Positions 1 through 7,265 of a stretch of 14,501 nt of DNA are shown here, piece after piece. The notes under the pieces were generated by a model that did not search any database, had not been told where the DNA came from, and saw only the letters and a list, made by a program, of their open reading frames with translations. The stretch is taken from positions 1-14,501 of the forward strand of contig JBFWLP010000081.1 of NCBI GenBank assembly GCA_050252075.1. The letters are read 5' to 3'. Within the stretch, counting starts at the first letter, position 1. Each line of letters starts with the position of its first letter. The stretch is from JAAYGT01 sp050252075 (GTDB taxonomy: Bacteria > Pseudomonadota > Gammaproteobacteria > Burkholderiales > Burkholderiaceae_B). The position numbers and the translations under genes were made by a program.

Positions 1-201
1 GCCGGCCTGCGGCGTGCCTACGCGGCGCCAACGGGGAAAATAAGGGGTAGACATGGTTTTGCTTGCGCCTTTTTTATGGAGTGTTTTCAGGGAAATTCAT
101 GCTGGCGAAAGTTTACGTGGGCCGACAGTTCACGGGCAATAACTATCTTCGATAGAATCTGTCTATTCCTTTAAAAATTACGTATTTCAGTGCTCGCAAC
201 C
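1..201. other. Upstream intergenic region; no gene assigned
   Basis: No gene can be assigned with confidence here. Three readings remain open. (a) A minus-strand frame starts with ATG at 54 and stays open to the window edge for 18 codons; it could be the start of a divergent gene but has no good ribosome binding site. (b) A plus-strand frame ends at TAA 41-43 and could be the tail of an upstream gene. (c) A 29-codon plus-strand ORF (53-142, product beginning MVLLAPFLWSVF) has a purine-rich AAGGGG at 42-47, five bases before its ATG. The right part (129-158) holds a plausible promoter for the phosphatase gene. None of the three coding readings resembles a protein I recognise. Confidence 0.4.
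129..158 (+). promoter_or_regulatory. Putative sigma-70 promoter of the histidine phosphatase gene
   Basis: TTCACG (129-134, 4/6 to TTGACA) and TAGAAT (153-158, 5/6 to TATAAT) are separated by 18 bp, which would put the transcription start near 165. A perfect small palindrome, CTATC-TTC-GATAG (143-155), overlaps the upstream edge of the -10 and could be an operator or chance. The match is by eye only. Confidence 0.35.
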
Positions 202-849
202 ATGAAAACAACCCACTTCTGGCTCATTCGTCACGGGGAAACCGAATGGAATGCCGTTCGACGCCTGCAAGGCTGGCTCGACATCCCCTTGAGCAACCGC
301 GGTGTTGAACAGGCGGAACGGCTTGCCCGCTTTCTGCGATCGGGATCATTCGAACACACTATGGATGCAATCGTCAGCAGCGACCTGAGCCGCGCGTACG
401 ATACCGCCGTGCGTGCAACCCAGCACATGGGGCTGCTTATCGAGCGCCACCCCAGTTTGCGTGAGCGCAGCTACGGCATTTACGAAGGCGAAGACTGGAA
501 CTTGCTGAACGGGCGGGATCCCGAACGTCCTCATGTCAACTTCCGCGACCTTCATCAGCCTGTCGAGGGCGGCGAATCGCTGGCTGTTTTCGCGCAGCGC
601 ATTCAAAACGCCTTCGAGAACCTTGCTCGCAAGCACCCGAACCAGAACCTCATGGTGTTCGCTCATGGCGGCGTCATTGATATTGCGTGGCGCCGAACCA
701 ACAATGTCCCTTTCGACATGCCCCGCCCGTCACCCATCGTGAACACCAGCATCAACCAGTTCCTGATTACCGATGACGGGCAATGGCGCGAAGTGAGCTG
801 GGGCCAGACACTGCACCTTGAAGACGATGCGCTGGACGACGTAATGTAG
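202..849 (+). CDS. Histidine phosphatase family protein (phosphoglycerate mutase-like)
   Basis: A 215-residue protein of the histidine phosphatase (branch 1, phosphoglycerate mutase-like) superfamily, probably a cytoplasmic phosphatase of a small phosphorylated metabolite. The catalytic signature LIRHGET is at residues 8-14, with His11 as the phospho-acceptor. Arg64 in SSDLSRA fits the second phosphate-binding Arg, Glu88 in the SLRERSYGIYEG stretch is the likely acid/base, and His155 in FAHGG is the second catalytic His. Length fits GpmB, CobC and related phosphatases, and the sequence does not decide among them; genuine cofactor-dependent mutases are usually longer. I chose ATG 202 because family members start a few residues before the RHG motif; a GTG at 190 is possible. 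Neither start has a clear Shine-Dalgarno sequence. The gene stands alone and converges with the dehydrogenase gene on the other strand. Confidence 0.9.
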   Translation: MKTTHFWLIRHGETEWNAVRRLQGWLDIPLSNRGVEQAERLARFLRSGSFEHTMDAIVSSDLSRAYDTAVRATQHMGLLIERHPSLRERSYGIYEGEDWNLLNGRDPERPHVNFRDLHQPVEGGESLAVFAQRIQNAFENLARKHPNQNLMVFAHGGVIDIAWRRTNNVPFDMPRPSPIVNTSINQFLITDDGQWREVSWGQTLHLEDDALDDVM

Positions 850-890
850 TAAGCGGGCAGCGGCTTATTCCGTGACCGGACAGCCGCTTA
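850..890. terminator. Bidirectional hairpin between convergent genes, without U-tract
   Basis: AGCGGCT (859-865) pairs perfectly with AGCCGCT (882-888), and an inner TCCG/CGGA stem (869-872 with 877-880) extends the structure. An alternative pairing is TAAGCGG (850-856) with CCGCTTA (884-890). The hairpin fills the gap between two converging genes and includes the stop codon of the minus-strand dehydrogenase (890-888). Neither side is followed by a run of T, so it is not a classical intrinsic terminator; it may block the opposing polymerase or protect 3' ends. Confidence 0.45.
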
Positions 891-1652
891 TCCGATGGTC
901 GGGCTGCGGGGTTTGCGCTTGCGTTTCGCCGCAAACCGGTCGTACAAGCCATTCGGAACCCGCGCCAGCAAGGCGGCCACCCATCCCATTTGCCACGGAA
1001 TCACCCGGTACGACACCCCTTTGCCAATGGCGTTTGCCGCCTGCCGGGCAAAGGCTTCCACCGGCATTAAAAACGGCATGCGGTAAGGGTTTTGCGCCGT
1101 CATCGGGGTTTTGATGAAACCCGGCGCGATCGTGACCACCTTCACCCCGGTTCCGGACAATTCCACACGCAGACTTTCGCAGTAGGTTTTGACGGCGGCT
1201 TTCGAGGCGCTGTAGGCGCCCGCGCCGGGCAGCCCGCGCACGGCGGCGACGCTGGCAATTCCCACCAGCCGCCCGCTGCCGCGGGCTTTCATTGATGCGA
1301 TGAAAGGTTCGAAGGTGGCGACGGTGGCCAGTACATTCGTGTCGATGATTGCCTGAAAAACACGAAAATCATCCAGCTCTTCGGTCAGGGTTCCGGCGCT
1401 GATACCCGCACTGGCAATCACGGTATCGACCGGGCCATGCGCCAGAAAATCGCCGGCGGCGTGATGCAGCGCCTGGCGATCGCGCACATCGAAACAATAA
1501 ATGTGGTGATTTCCCGGCAACTGCTTTGCCAGCTGTTCCAGCGCATCGCGGCGGCGGCCCGCCAGCCCCAGCTGCGCCCCCTGACGGGCGTAAAAAGAGG
1601 CCAGCGCGGCCCCTATGCCGCTGCTGGCCCCGGTGATGAACACACGCTGCAC
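888..1652 (-). CDS. Short-chain dehydrogenase/reductase (SDR family)
   Basis: A 254-residue classical SDR, a soluble NAD(P)-dependent oxidoreductase. The cofactor-binding TGASSGIG is at residues 7-14, and the RRR at 33-35 after the second strand favours NADP. The SAG motif is at 81-83, structural Asn106, and the catalytic Ser134, Tyr147 and Lys151 (YSASK) are all present. The C-terminus is strongly basic (AAKRKRKPR, 241-249), perhaps for contact with membrane or nucleic acid. It begins at GTG 1652, only 15 bp after the carB stop, so it is probably the third gene of the carAB operon; a GTG at 1643 with GGGG upstream is an alternative start. The substrate is unknown, and no link to carbamoyl phosphate metabolism is evident from the protein itself. 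Confidence 0.9.
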   Translation of the reverse strand: MQRVFITGASSGIGAALASFYARQGAQLGLAGRRRDALEQLAKQLPGNHHIYCFDVRDRQALHHAAGDFLAHGPVDTVIASAGISAGTLTEELDDFRVFQAIIDTNVLATVATFEPFIASMKARGSGRLVGIASVAAVRGLPGAGAYSASKAAVKTYCESLRVELSGTGVKVVTIAPGFIKTPMTAQNPYRMPFLMPVEAFARQAANAIGKGVSYRVIPWQMGWVAALLARVPNGLYDRFAAKRKRKPRSPTIG

Positions 1653-1667
1653 CCCGGCGCGCCCGGC

Positions 1668-4600
1668 CTATGTTGCCTGCAGCGAGGCGTGCAGATCCTG
1701 AAGTGAATACACCTTCAGGCCCGCCCCCTGGCGAATGTACTGCATACCTTCAACGGCCGCCCGCGCACCCGCAATGGTCGTGAAGAACGTCACACGCGCT
1801 GCCAGCGCATGGGTGCGAATCTGGCGGGAATCGGCGATTGCGTTGCGGCGTTCCTCGACCGTGTTGATGACCAGTGAAATTTCACCGTTCTTGATCATAT
1901 CCACGATATGCGGCCGCCCTTCGGTAACCTTGTTGACCACCTGAACCGTAATGCCGGCCGCCTGGATGGCGGCCGCGGTGCCGCGGGTGGCCACAAGCTT
2001 GAAGCCCAGGGCATCAAGGCCGCGCGCCACCTCGACCGCACGAGGCTTGTCTTGCGCCTTGACACTGATGAATGCCGTACCCGAATTGGGTAATACCACG
2101 CCGGCAGCCAGCTGCGATTTCACAAAGGCTTCGCCAAAGCTTTCACCTACCCCCATGACTTCGCCGGTCGACTTCATTTCCGGCCCCAGAATCGTGTCGA
2201 CGCCCGGGAACTTCACGAAGGGGAACACAGCCTCTTTCACGGAATAGTAGGCCGGGGAAATTTCGCGCGTGACGCCTTGCTCGGCAAAGGTTTTGCCGGC
2301 CATGGCCCGAGCGGCAATTTTTGCCAGCTGCAAGCCGGTGGCCTTTGAAACATAAGGTACCGTGCGCGATGCCCGCGGATTCACCTCGAGCACGTAGACC
2401 TCGCCGTCCTGGATGGCGAACTGGACGTTCATGAGCCCTTTCACGTTCAGTGCGCGGGCCATGAGCTCGGTCTGGCGGCGAATCTCGGCGATGGCTTCAT
2501 CGGACAAAGAGTACGGCGGCAGACTGCAGGCCGAATCGCCCGAATGCACCCCCGCCTGTTCAATGTGTTCCATCACACCGCCTATGAACACCGTATCGCC
2601 GTCGGCCAGGCAGTCGACATCGACCTCGGTGGCGTTGTTCAGAAAGTGATCCAGAAGCACCGGGGAGTCGTTGCTGACTTTCACGGCCTCGCGCATGTAG
2701 CGTTCCAGATCGGCCTGCTCGTGAACGATCTCCATGGCCCGCCCCCCCAGCACATAGCTGGGTCGAACCACCAGCGGGTAGCCGATCTCGGAGGCCAGCG
2801 CCAGCGCCTCGCCCTCGGTACGCGCGGTACGGTTCGGCGGCTGACGCAAGCCCAGCTTGTTCAGCAGTTTCTGGAAGCGTTCGCGGTCTTCCGCAATATC
2901 GATGGATTCGGGGCTGGTGCCGATAATGGGCACCCCGTTGGCCTCCAGTGCGCGGGCCAGCTTCAGGGGCGTTTGGCCGCCATATTGCACGATCATGCCC
3001 ACCGGCTGCTCTTTGTGCACGATCTCCAGCACATCTTCAAGCGTCAGCGGCTCGAAGTACAGGCGATCCGAAGTGTCGTAGTCGGTGGACACCGTTTCGG
3101 GGTTGCAATTCACCATAATGGTTTCATAGCCGTCATCGCGCAGTGCCAGCGCCGCATGCACACAGCAGTAGTCGAACTCGATGCCCTGCCCGATGCGATT
3201 CGGACCGCCGCCCAGAACGATGATTTTCTTGCGATCCGAAGGCTGCGACTCACACTCTTCTTCGTACGTGGAATACATATACGCCGTACGGGTGGCAAAC
3301 TCGGCGGCGCAGGTATCGACGCGCTTGTACACCGGGCGCACACCCATCTGGTGACGCTGTTTGCGGACTTCGGACTCGGAAGTGTCGAGCAAGAAGGCCA
3401 GGCGACGATCGGAAAAGCCGCGACGCTTCAGTTGCCACATCGTGTCGCGGTCGAGGTCGGCCAGCGTGCGCTGTTCGAGTGCCAGCTCGATATCGACGAT
3501 ATCCTTGATTTGCGCCAGGAACCAGGGATCAATGCTGGTCAGTGCGTGAACCTCGTCGAGCGTGAAACCTTGGGCAAAGGCATCGCCCACGTACCAGATG
3601 CGTTCAGGCCCCGGCTCCCCGAGCTCAACCTGCAGCTTTTCACGGTCGGTGGTCTTCTGGTTCAGGCCGTCTACGCCCACTTCCAGGCCACGCAGGGCCT
3701 TCTGGAAAGACTCCTGGAAGGTACGGCCAATGGCCATGACCTCGCCCACCGACTTCATTTGCGTGGTCAGGCGGGAATCGGCCTGCGGGAATTTTTCGAA
3801 GGCAAAACGCGGAACCTTGGTGACCACGTAATCGATGGACGGCTCGAACGACGCCGGCGTCGCCCCTCCGGTGATCTCGTTCTTGAGCTCGTCGAGCGTG
3901 TAGCCCACGGCCAGGCGCGCCGCCACCTTGGCGATGGGGAACCCCGTCGCCTTGGAGGCCAGCGCCGACGAACGCGACACGCGCGGATTCATTTCGATGA
4001 CGATCATGCGGCCGTTCTCGGGGTTGACCGCAAACTGAACGTTCGACCCGCCGGTGTCCACGCCGATTTCCCGCAACACCGCGATCGATGCATCACGCAT
4101 GATCTGATATTCTTTATCGGTGAGCGTCTGGGCGGGCGCCACGGTGATGGAGTCGCCCGTGTGCACGCCCATGGGGTCAAGGTTTTCAATGGAGCACACG
4201 ATAATGCAGTTGTCGGCCTTATCGCGAACGACCTCCATTTCGAACTCTTTCCAGCCCAGCAGCGACTCTTCGATCAGCAGCTCGTTGGTGGGCGAGGCTT
4301 CCAGACCCCGGCGGCAGATGCTTTCAAACTCTTCGCCGTTGTAGGCAATGCCGCCCCCGGAGCCCCCCATGGTGAAGCTTGGGCGAATAACCACCGGGAA
4401 GCCCGAGGTGCCCACCAGCTCGGCGATACGCCGCTGCACGTCCCACGCCTCGTCCATGGAATGCGCCACGCCCGATTTGGCCGATTCCAGGCCGATGGAA
4501 TCCATGGCCTGCTTGAATTTCTGGCGGTCTTCGGCTTTCTCGATGGCGTGTTCGTTGGCCCCGATGAGCTCGACCCCGTGTTTGGCAAGCACACCGTGGC

Positions 4601-4910
4601 GAACCAGATCGAGTGCGCAGTTCAGCGCCGTCTGGCCACCCATGGTGGGCAGCAGGGCGTCGGGCTTCTCGCGCTCGATGATCTTTTCCACCGCTTCCCA
4701 GGTGATGGGCTCGATGTAGGTGACATCGGCGGTTTCCGGATCGGTCATGATGGTGGCGGGATTGCTGTTCACCAGAATGGTGCGAAAACCGTCGGCTTTC
4801 AGCGCTTTGCAGGCCTGCGCGCCGGAGTAATCGAATTCGCAAGCCTGACCAATAATGATCGGGCCGGCGCCGATGATAAGTATGCTTTGAATGTCTGTAC
4901 GCTTTGGCAT
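1668..4910 (-). CDS. carB: Carbamoyl-phosphate synthase large subunit
   Basis: The 1080-residue synthetase subunit takes ammonia from CarA, bicarbonate and two ATP to make carbamoyl phosphate for pyrimidine and arginine synthesis. It aligns by eye end to end with E. coli CarB (1073 residues). The N-terminal carboxyphosphate half (about 1-400) has SILIIGAGPIIIGQACEFDY (9-28) and the ATP-grasp loop SFTMGGSGGG (178-187). An oligomerisation segment follows, then the second ATP-grasp half beginning near LGGGPNRIGQGIEFDYCC. The last 140 or so residues are the MGS-like allosteric domain with TRGTA and NKVTEGRPHI, the region that binds UMP/IMP and ornithine in E. coli. A few extra residues (about 156-170) account for the small length difference. 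It starts nine bases after the carA stop without a strong Shine-Dalgarno, which suggests translational coupling. It looks intact. Confidence 0.98.
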   Translation of the reverse strand: MPKRTDIQSILIIGAGPIIIGQACEFDYSGAQACKALKADGFRTILVNSNPATIMTDPETADVTYIEPITWEAVEKIIEREKPDALLPTMGGQTALNCALDLVRHGVLAKHGVELIGANEHAIEKAEDRQKFKQAMDSIGLESAKSGVAHSMDEAWDVQRRIAELVGTSGFPVVIRPSFTMGGSGGGIAYNGEEFESICRRGLEASPTNELLIEESLLGWKEFEMEVVRDKADNCIIVCSIENLDPMGVHTGDSITVAPAQTLTDKEYQIMRDASIAVLREIGVDTGGSNVQFAVNPENGRMIVIEMNPRVSRSSALASKATGFPIAKVAARLAVGYTLDELKNEITGGATPASFEPSIDYVVTKVPRFAFEKFPQADSRLTTQMKSVGEVMAIGRTFQESFQKALRGLEVGVDGLNQKTTDREKLQVELGEPGPERIWYVGDAFAQGFTLDEVHALTSIDPWFLAQIKDIVDIELALEQRTLADLDRDTMWQLKRRGFSDRRLAFLLDTSESEVRKQRHQMGVRPVYKRVDTCAAEFATRTAYMYSTYEEECESQPSDRKKIIVLGGGPNRIGQGIEFDYCCVHAALALRDDGYETIMVNCNPETVSTDYDTSDRLYFEPLTLEDVLEIVHKEQPVGMIVQYGGQTPLKLARALEANGVPIIGTSPESIDIAEDRERFQKLLNKLGLRQPPNRTARTEGEALALASEIGYPLVVRPSYVLGGRAMEIVHEQADLERYMREAVKVSNDSPVLLDHFLNNATEVDVDCLADGDTVFIGGVMEHIEQAGVHSGDSACSLPPYSLSDEAIAEIRRQTELMARALNVKGLMNVQFAIQDGEVYVLEVNPRASRTVPYVSKATGLQLAKIAARAMAGKTFAEQGVTREISPAYYSVKEAVFPFVKFPGVDTILGPEMKSTGEVMGVGESFGEAFVKSQLAAGVVLPNSGTAFISVKAQDKPRAVEVARGLDALGFKLVATRGTAAAIQAAGITVQVVNKVTEGRPHIVDMIKNGEISLVINTVEERRNAIADSRQIRTHALAARVTFFTTIAGARAAVEGMQYIRQGAGLKVYSLQDLHASLQAT

Positions 4911-4919
4911 GATGTGGCT

Positions 4920-6071
4920 TTATTGTTTTCCGGCCATTAGGCTGATGAATTTGTCGAACAGCACGACGATATCGTGCGGGCCGGGACTGGCTTCCGGATG
5001 ACCCTGGAAACAGAAAACCGGCGCGTCGGTCAGCTCGATACCCTGCAAGGTACCGTCGAACAGCGACACGTGCGTAACGCGAACGTTAGCGGGCAGGCTG
5101 TCAACGTCGACCATGAAGCCGTGATTCTGGCTGGTAATGAACACCCTGCCCGTGGCAAGGTCTTGAACCGGATGGTTCGCCCCGTGATGGCCGGTCTTCA
5201 TTTTGACGGTCTTGCCGCCCAGGCCCAGACCGATGATCTGATGGCCCAGGCAAATGCCGAACAGGGGAATCTTGTGCTCGATGGCCGCCTTGCAGGCATT
5301 GATGGCGTAGTCACACGGTTCCGGATCCCCGGGACCGTTCGACAGGAAAAGGCCGTCGGGCTCCATGGCCAGGACGTCGTGGATGGGCGTTTGCGCCGGC
5401 ACCACGGTAACGCGGCAGCCGCGATCGGCCAGCAGGCGCAGGATATTGGTTTTGATACCGTAGTCGTAGGCAACCACATGGTAGGGCGAGGTGTCGGGCC
5501 GGCTGAAACCCTGCCCCAGTTGCCAGGTACCTTCGGTCCATTGGGCCGAGGCTTTCAGCGACACCACCCGCGCCAGGTCTTGCCCCGACATGCCCGGAAA
5601 CGCGCGCGCAAGCTCAAGTGCGCGCTGCGCATCGTTGCCCACCATGATGCACGCGCCCTGGGCACCGCCCTCGCGCAGAATGCGGGTGAGCTTGCGGGTG
5701 TCTACACCCGAGATAGCCACAATGCCCTGCGCTTTCAGGTAGTCGGGCAACGACTGGGTGGAACGGAAATTTGAGACACGCAACGAACAATCGCGAACGA
5801 CCAGTCCGGCGGCATGAATGCGCGACGACTCGACATCTTCGGGATTGACGCCGGTATTCCCGATATGCGGATACGTCAGCGTGACAATCTGGCCACTGTA
5901 GCTGGGGTCGGTCAGGATTTCCTGATACCCCGTCATGGCCGTGTTGAAAACAATTTCGGCGACGCTTTGACCATCGGCGCCGATTGAGACACCCTTGAAG
6001 ATGGTACCGTCTGCCAATGCGAGAATAGCTGGAGGAGCCGAGACTGACTCCGGAAAAAGTGACGGCAGCAC
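4920..6071 (-). CDS. carA: Carbamoyl-phosphate synthase small subunit (glutaminase)
   Basis: The 383-residue glutamine amidotransferase subunit hydrolyses glutamine and channels ammonia to CarB. The N-terminal CPSase domain contains GYQEILTDPSYS (48-59). The class I glutaminase domain has the nucleophile Cys274 in FGICLGHQ and the His358/Glu360 pair in QGHPEASPGPHD. I chose GTG 6071 (reading VLPSLFPES) because the conserved ILALADGTIFKG follows and the start has GGGG seven bases upstream. The longer open frame back to 6221 would run through the promoter and encodes nothing conserved. It is the first gene of carA-carB-SDR, with its own promoter and an ARG-box-like site in the leader, divergent from tal. 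Confidence 0.96.
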   Translation of the reverse strand: MLPSLFPESVSAPPAILALADGTIFKGVSIGADGQSVAEIVFNTAMTGYQEILTDPSYSGQIVTLTYPHIGNTGVNPEDVESSRIHAAGLVVRDCSLRVSNFRSTQSLPDYLKAQGIVAISGVDTRKLTRILREGGAQGACIMVGNDAQRALELARAFPGMSGQDLARVVSLKASAQWTEGTWQLGQGFSRPDTSPYHVVAYDYGIKTNILRLLADRGCRVTVVPAQTPIHDVLAMEPDGLFLSNGPGDPEPCDYAINACKAAIEHKIPLFGICLGHQIIGLGLGGKTVKMKTGHHGANHPVQDLATGRVFITSQNHGFMVDVDSLPANVRVTHVSLFDGTLQGIELTDAPVFCFQGHPEASPGPHDIVVLFDKFISLMAGKQ

Positions 6072-6090
6072 TGTATACCCCGATTTCTGA

Positions 6091-6108
6091 ATTGAATAAT
6101 TAAACCTT
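6091..6108 (-). promoter_or_regulatory. ARG-box-like operator in the carA leader
   Basis: The minus strand reads AAGGTTTAATTATTCAAT. Against the E. coli ArgR consensus AATGAATAATTATTCATT it matches at 14 of 18 positions, and the right half AATTATTCA is exact. It overlaps the predicted carA transcription start, where a bound ArgR would repress. E. coli carAB is repressed by ArgR at tandem ARG boxes; here I see no second box at the usual 3 bp spacing. An AT-rich stretch can match by chance, and no argR gene is in the window. Confidence 0.35.
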
Positions 6109-6111
6109 CCT

Positions 6112-6117
6112 ATTATA
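6112..6117 (-). promoter_or_regulatory. carA promoter -10 element
   Basis: A perfect TATAAT on the minus strand lies 41 bp before the carA start codon, giving an expected transcription start near 6105 and a leader of about 35 bases. No good -35 hexamer is found 16-18 bp upstream (the area is GC-rich), so the promoter may be weak without an activator or may depend on other contacts. Confidence 0.5.
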
Positions 6118-6175
6118 CCTTGAGACCGGCAGGGGCTCGGTCGCTTCGGCCTGTCAGGCGGCGCAGAAAGGCTCG

Positions 6176-6184
6176 TGTCATAAT
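6176..6184 (+). promoter_or_regulatory. tal promoter, extended -10
   Basis: TG at 6176-6177, one base, then CATAAT (6179-6184) makes an extended -10 element matching 5 of 6 positions. No -35 is evident, which is typical of extended -10 promoters. The expected start near 6191 leaves a leader of about 50 bases before tal. It lies back to back with the carA promoter, about 60 bp away. Confidence 0.4.
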
Positions 6185-6242
6185 CAGCACAGAAACACAC
6201 TTCCTTAATCTGATCATCCACTTACAACCCCATTCACACACC

Positions 6243-7214
6243 ATGTCCAGCCAACTCGACTCTCTTCGCCAGTACACCACAGTGGTTGCAGACACCGGCG
6301 ACTTCGAAAGCCTGCGCCGGTACCAGCCCACCGACGCCACCACCAACCCGTCGCTGATTCTGAAAGCGGTGCAGAAACCCGAAAACGCGGCGCTGGTACA
6401 GAAGGTGATTGCCGACCACAAGCACGCGACCAGCGCGCAGTTGCTCGATCACCTGCTGGTGGCATTCGGCTGCGAGATTCTGAACATCATTCCCGGACGA
6501 GTCTCAACGGAAGTGGATGCCCGGCTGTCGTTCGACACCCAGGCCAGCGTCGAGCGCGCACGGCAGATCATCGGCATGTACGAGCGGGCGGGCGTGGAAC
6601 GTGAACGGGTACTGATCAAGCTGGCCTCTACCTGGGAAGGCATTCAGGCCGCGCGCCTGCTGCAGGCCGACGGCATACGCTGCAACATGACCCTGCTGTT
6701 CAGCCTGCCCCAGGCGCTGGCCTGCGCACAAGCAAGGGTGCAACTCATATCACCGTTCGTCGGGCGCATTTACGACTGGCACAAGAAAGCCGCGGGCGCC
6801 CAGTGGAATGAACAGCAAAGCAGCGGCATCGCCGATCCCGGTGTGCTGTCGGTCACACGTATCTACAACTATTACAAGGCCTATGATATTGCCACCGAAA
6901 TCATGGGCGCCAGCTTTCGCAATGTGGGGCAAATCATCGCACTGGCCGGCTGTGACCTGCTGACCATCAGCCCGGAACTGCTCGAACAACTTGAAAGCGC
7001 CGCCGTGCCGGTCGAGCGCCGACTCGACCCCGATATCGCGCGCGAGCAGGCGCCCGAGTGGCAGGCCAGCAATGAAATCACGTTCCGTACCGAGCTGAAC
7101 CAGGACGCAATGGCCACGGAAAAACTGGCCGAAGGCATTCGCGCCTTTGCCGCCGACGGCGTGAAACTCGACGCGATTATTCAACAGGTCAAAGAAAACC
7201 TGGGCGCCAGGTAG
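6243..7214 (+). CDS. tal: Transaldolase
   Basis: The 323-residue class I aldolase of the non-oxidative pentose phosphate pathway moves a dihydroxyacetone unit from sedoheptulose 7-phosphate to glyceraldehyde 3-phosphate. It is close to E. coli TalB (317 residues). The opening LDSLRQYTTVVADTGD carries Asp17. DATTNPSLI is at 31-39, GRVSTEVDAR at 85-94 (Glu90 catalytic partner), and the Schiff-base Lys126 lies in LIKLAST. The later ISPFVGRIYDW and MGASFRN motifs are present. ATG 6243 matches the family N-terminus; the bases before it are C- and A-rich with no Shine-Dalgarno. It converges with the diguanylate cyclase gene. The protein has the TalB-type length, not the short MipB/TalC type. Confidence 0.97.
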   Translation: MSSQLDSLRQYTTVVADTGDFESLRRYQPTDATTNPSLILKAVQKPENAALVQKVIADHKHATSAQLLDHLLVAFGCEILNIIPGRVSTEVDARLSFDTQASVERARQIIGMYERAGVERERVLIKLASTWEGIQAARLLQADGIRCNMTLLFSLPQALACAQARVQLISPFVGRIYDWHKKAAGAQWNEQQSSGIADPGVLSVTRIYNYYKAYDIATEIMGASFRNVGQIIALAGCDLLTISPELLEQLESAAVPVERRLDPDIAREQAPEWQASNEITFRTELNQDAMATEKLAEGIRAFAADGVKLDAIIQQVKENLGAR

Positions 7215-7247
7215 CCGCAACGGCTGCAGGCAACCCAACGCAAGGGC

Positions 7248-7265
7248 ACGCCCCCCTTGGGGCGT
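7248..7265. terminator. Bidirectional hairpin after tal
   Basis: ACGCCCC (7248-7254) and GGGGCGT (7259-7265) form a perfect 7-bp GC-rich stem with a 4-base loop. It sits 33 bp after the tal stop and touches the stop codon of the converging cyclase gene. No T-run follows on either strand. It is probably a shared end structure for both transcripts. Confidence 0.45.

Noticed and set aside
2544..4940. Open frame of 798 codons on the plus strand opposite carB
   Set aside because: carB on the other strand is conserved over its full length. The antisense product has no recognisable domain and looks like the reverse reading of GC-biased codons, a usual artefact in such genomes.
4974..5774. Open frame of 266 codons on the plus strand opposite carA
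   Set aside because: It is the antisense reading of a fully conserved carA, with no start site or domain support.
6072..6221. Longer carA beginning at ATG 6221
   Set aside because: The extension would cross the TATAAT and encodes nothing conserved; GTG 6071 has a ribosome binding site and fits the family N-terminus.
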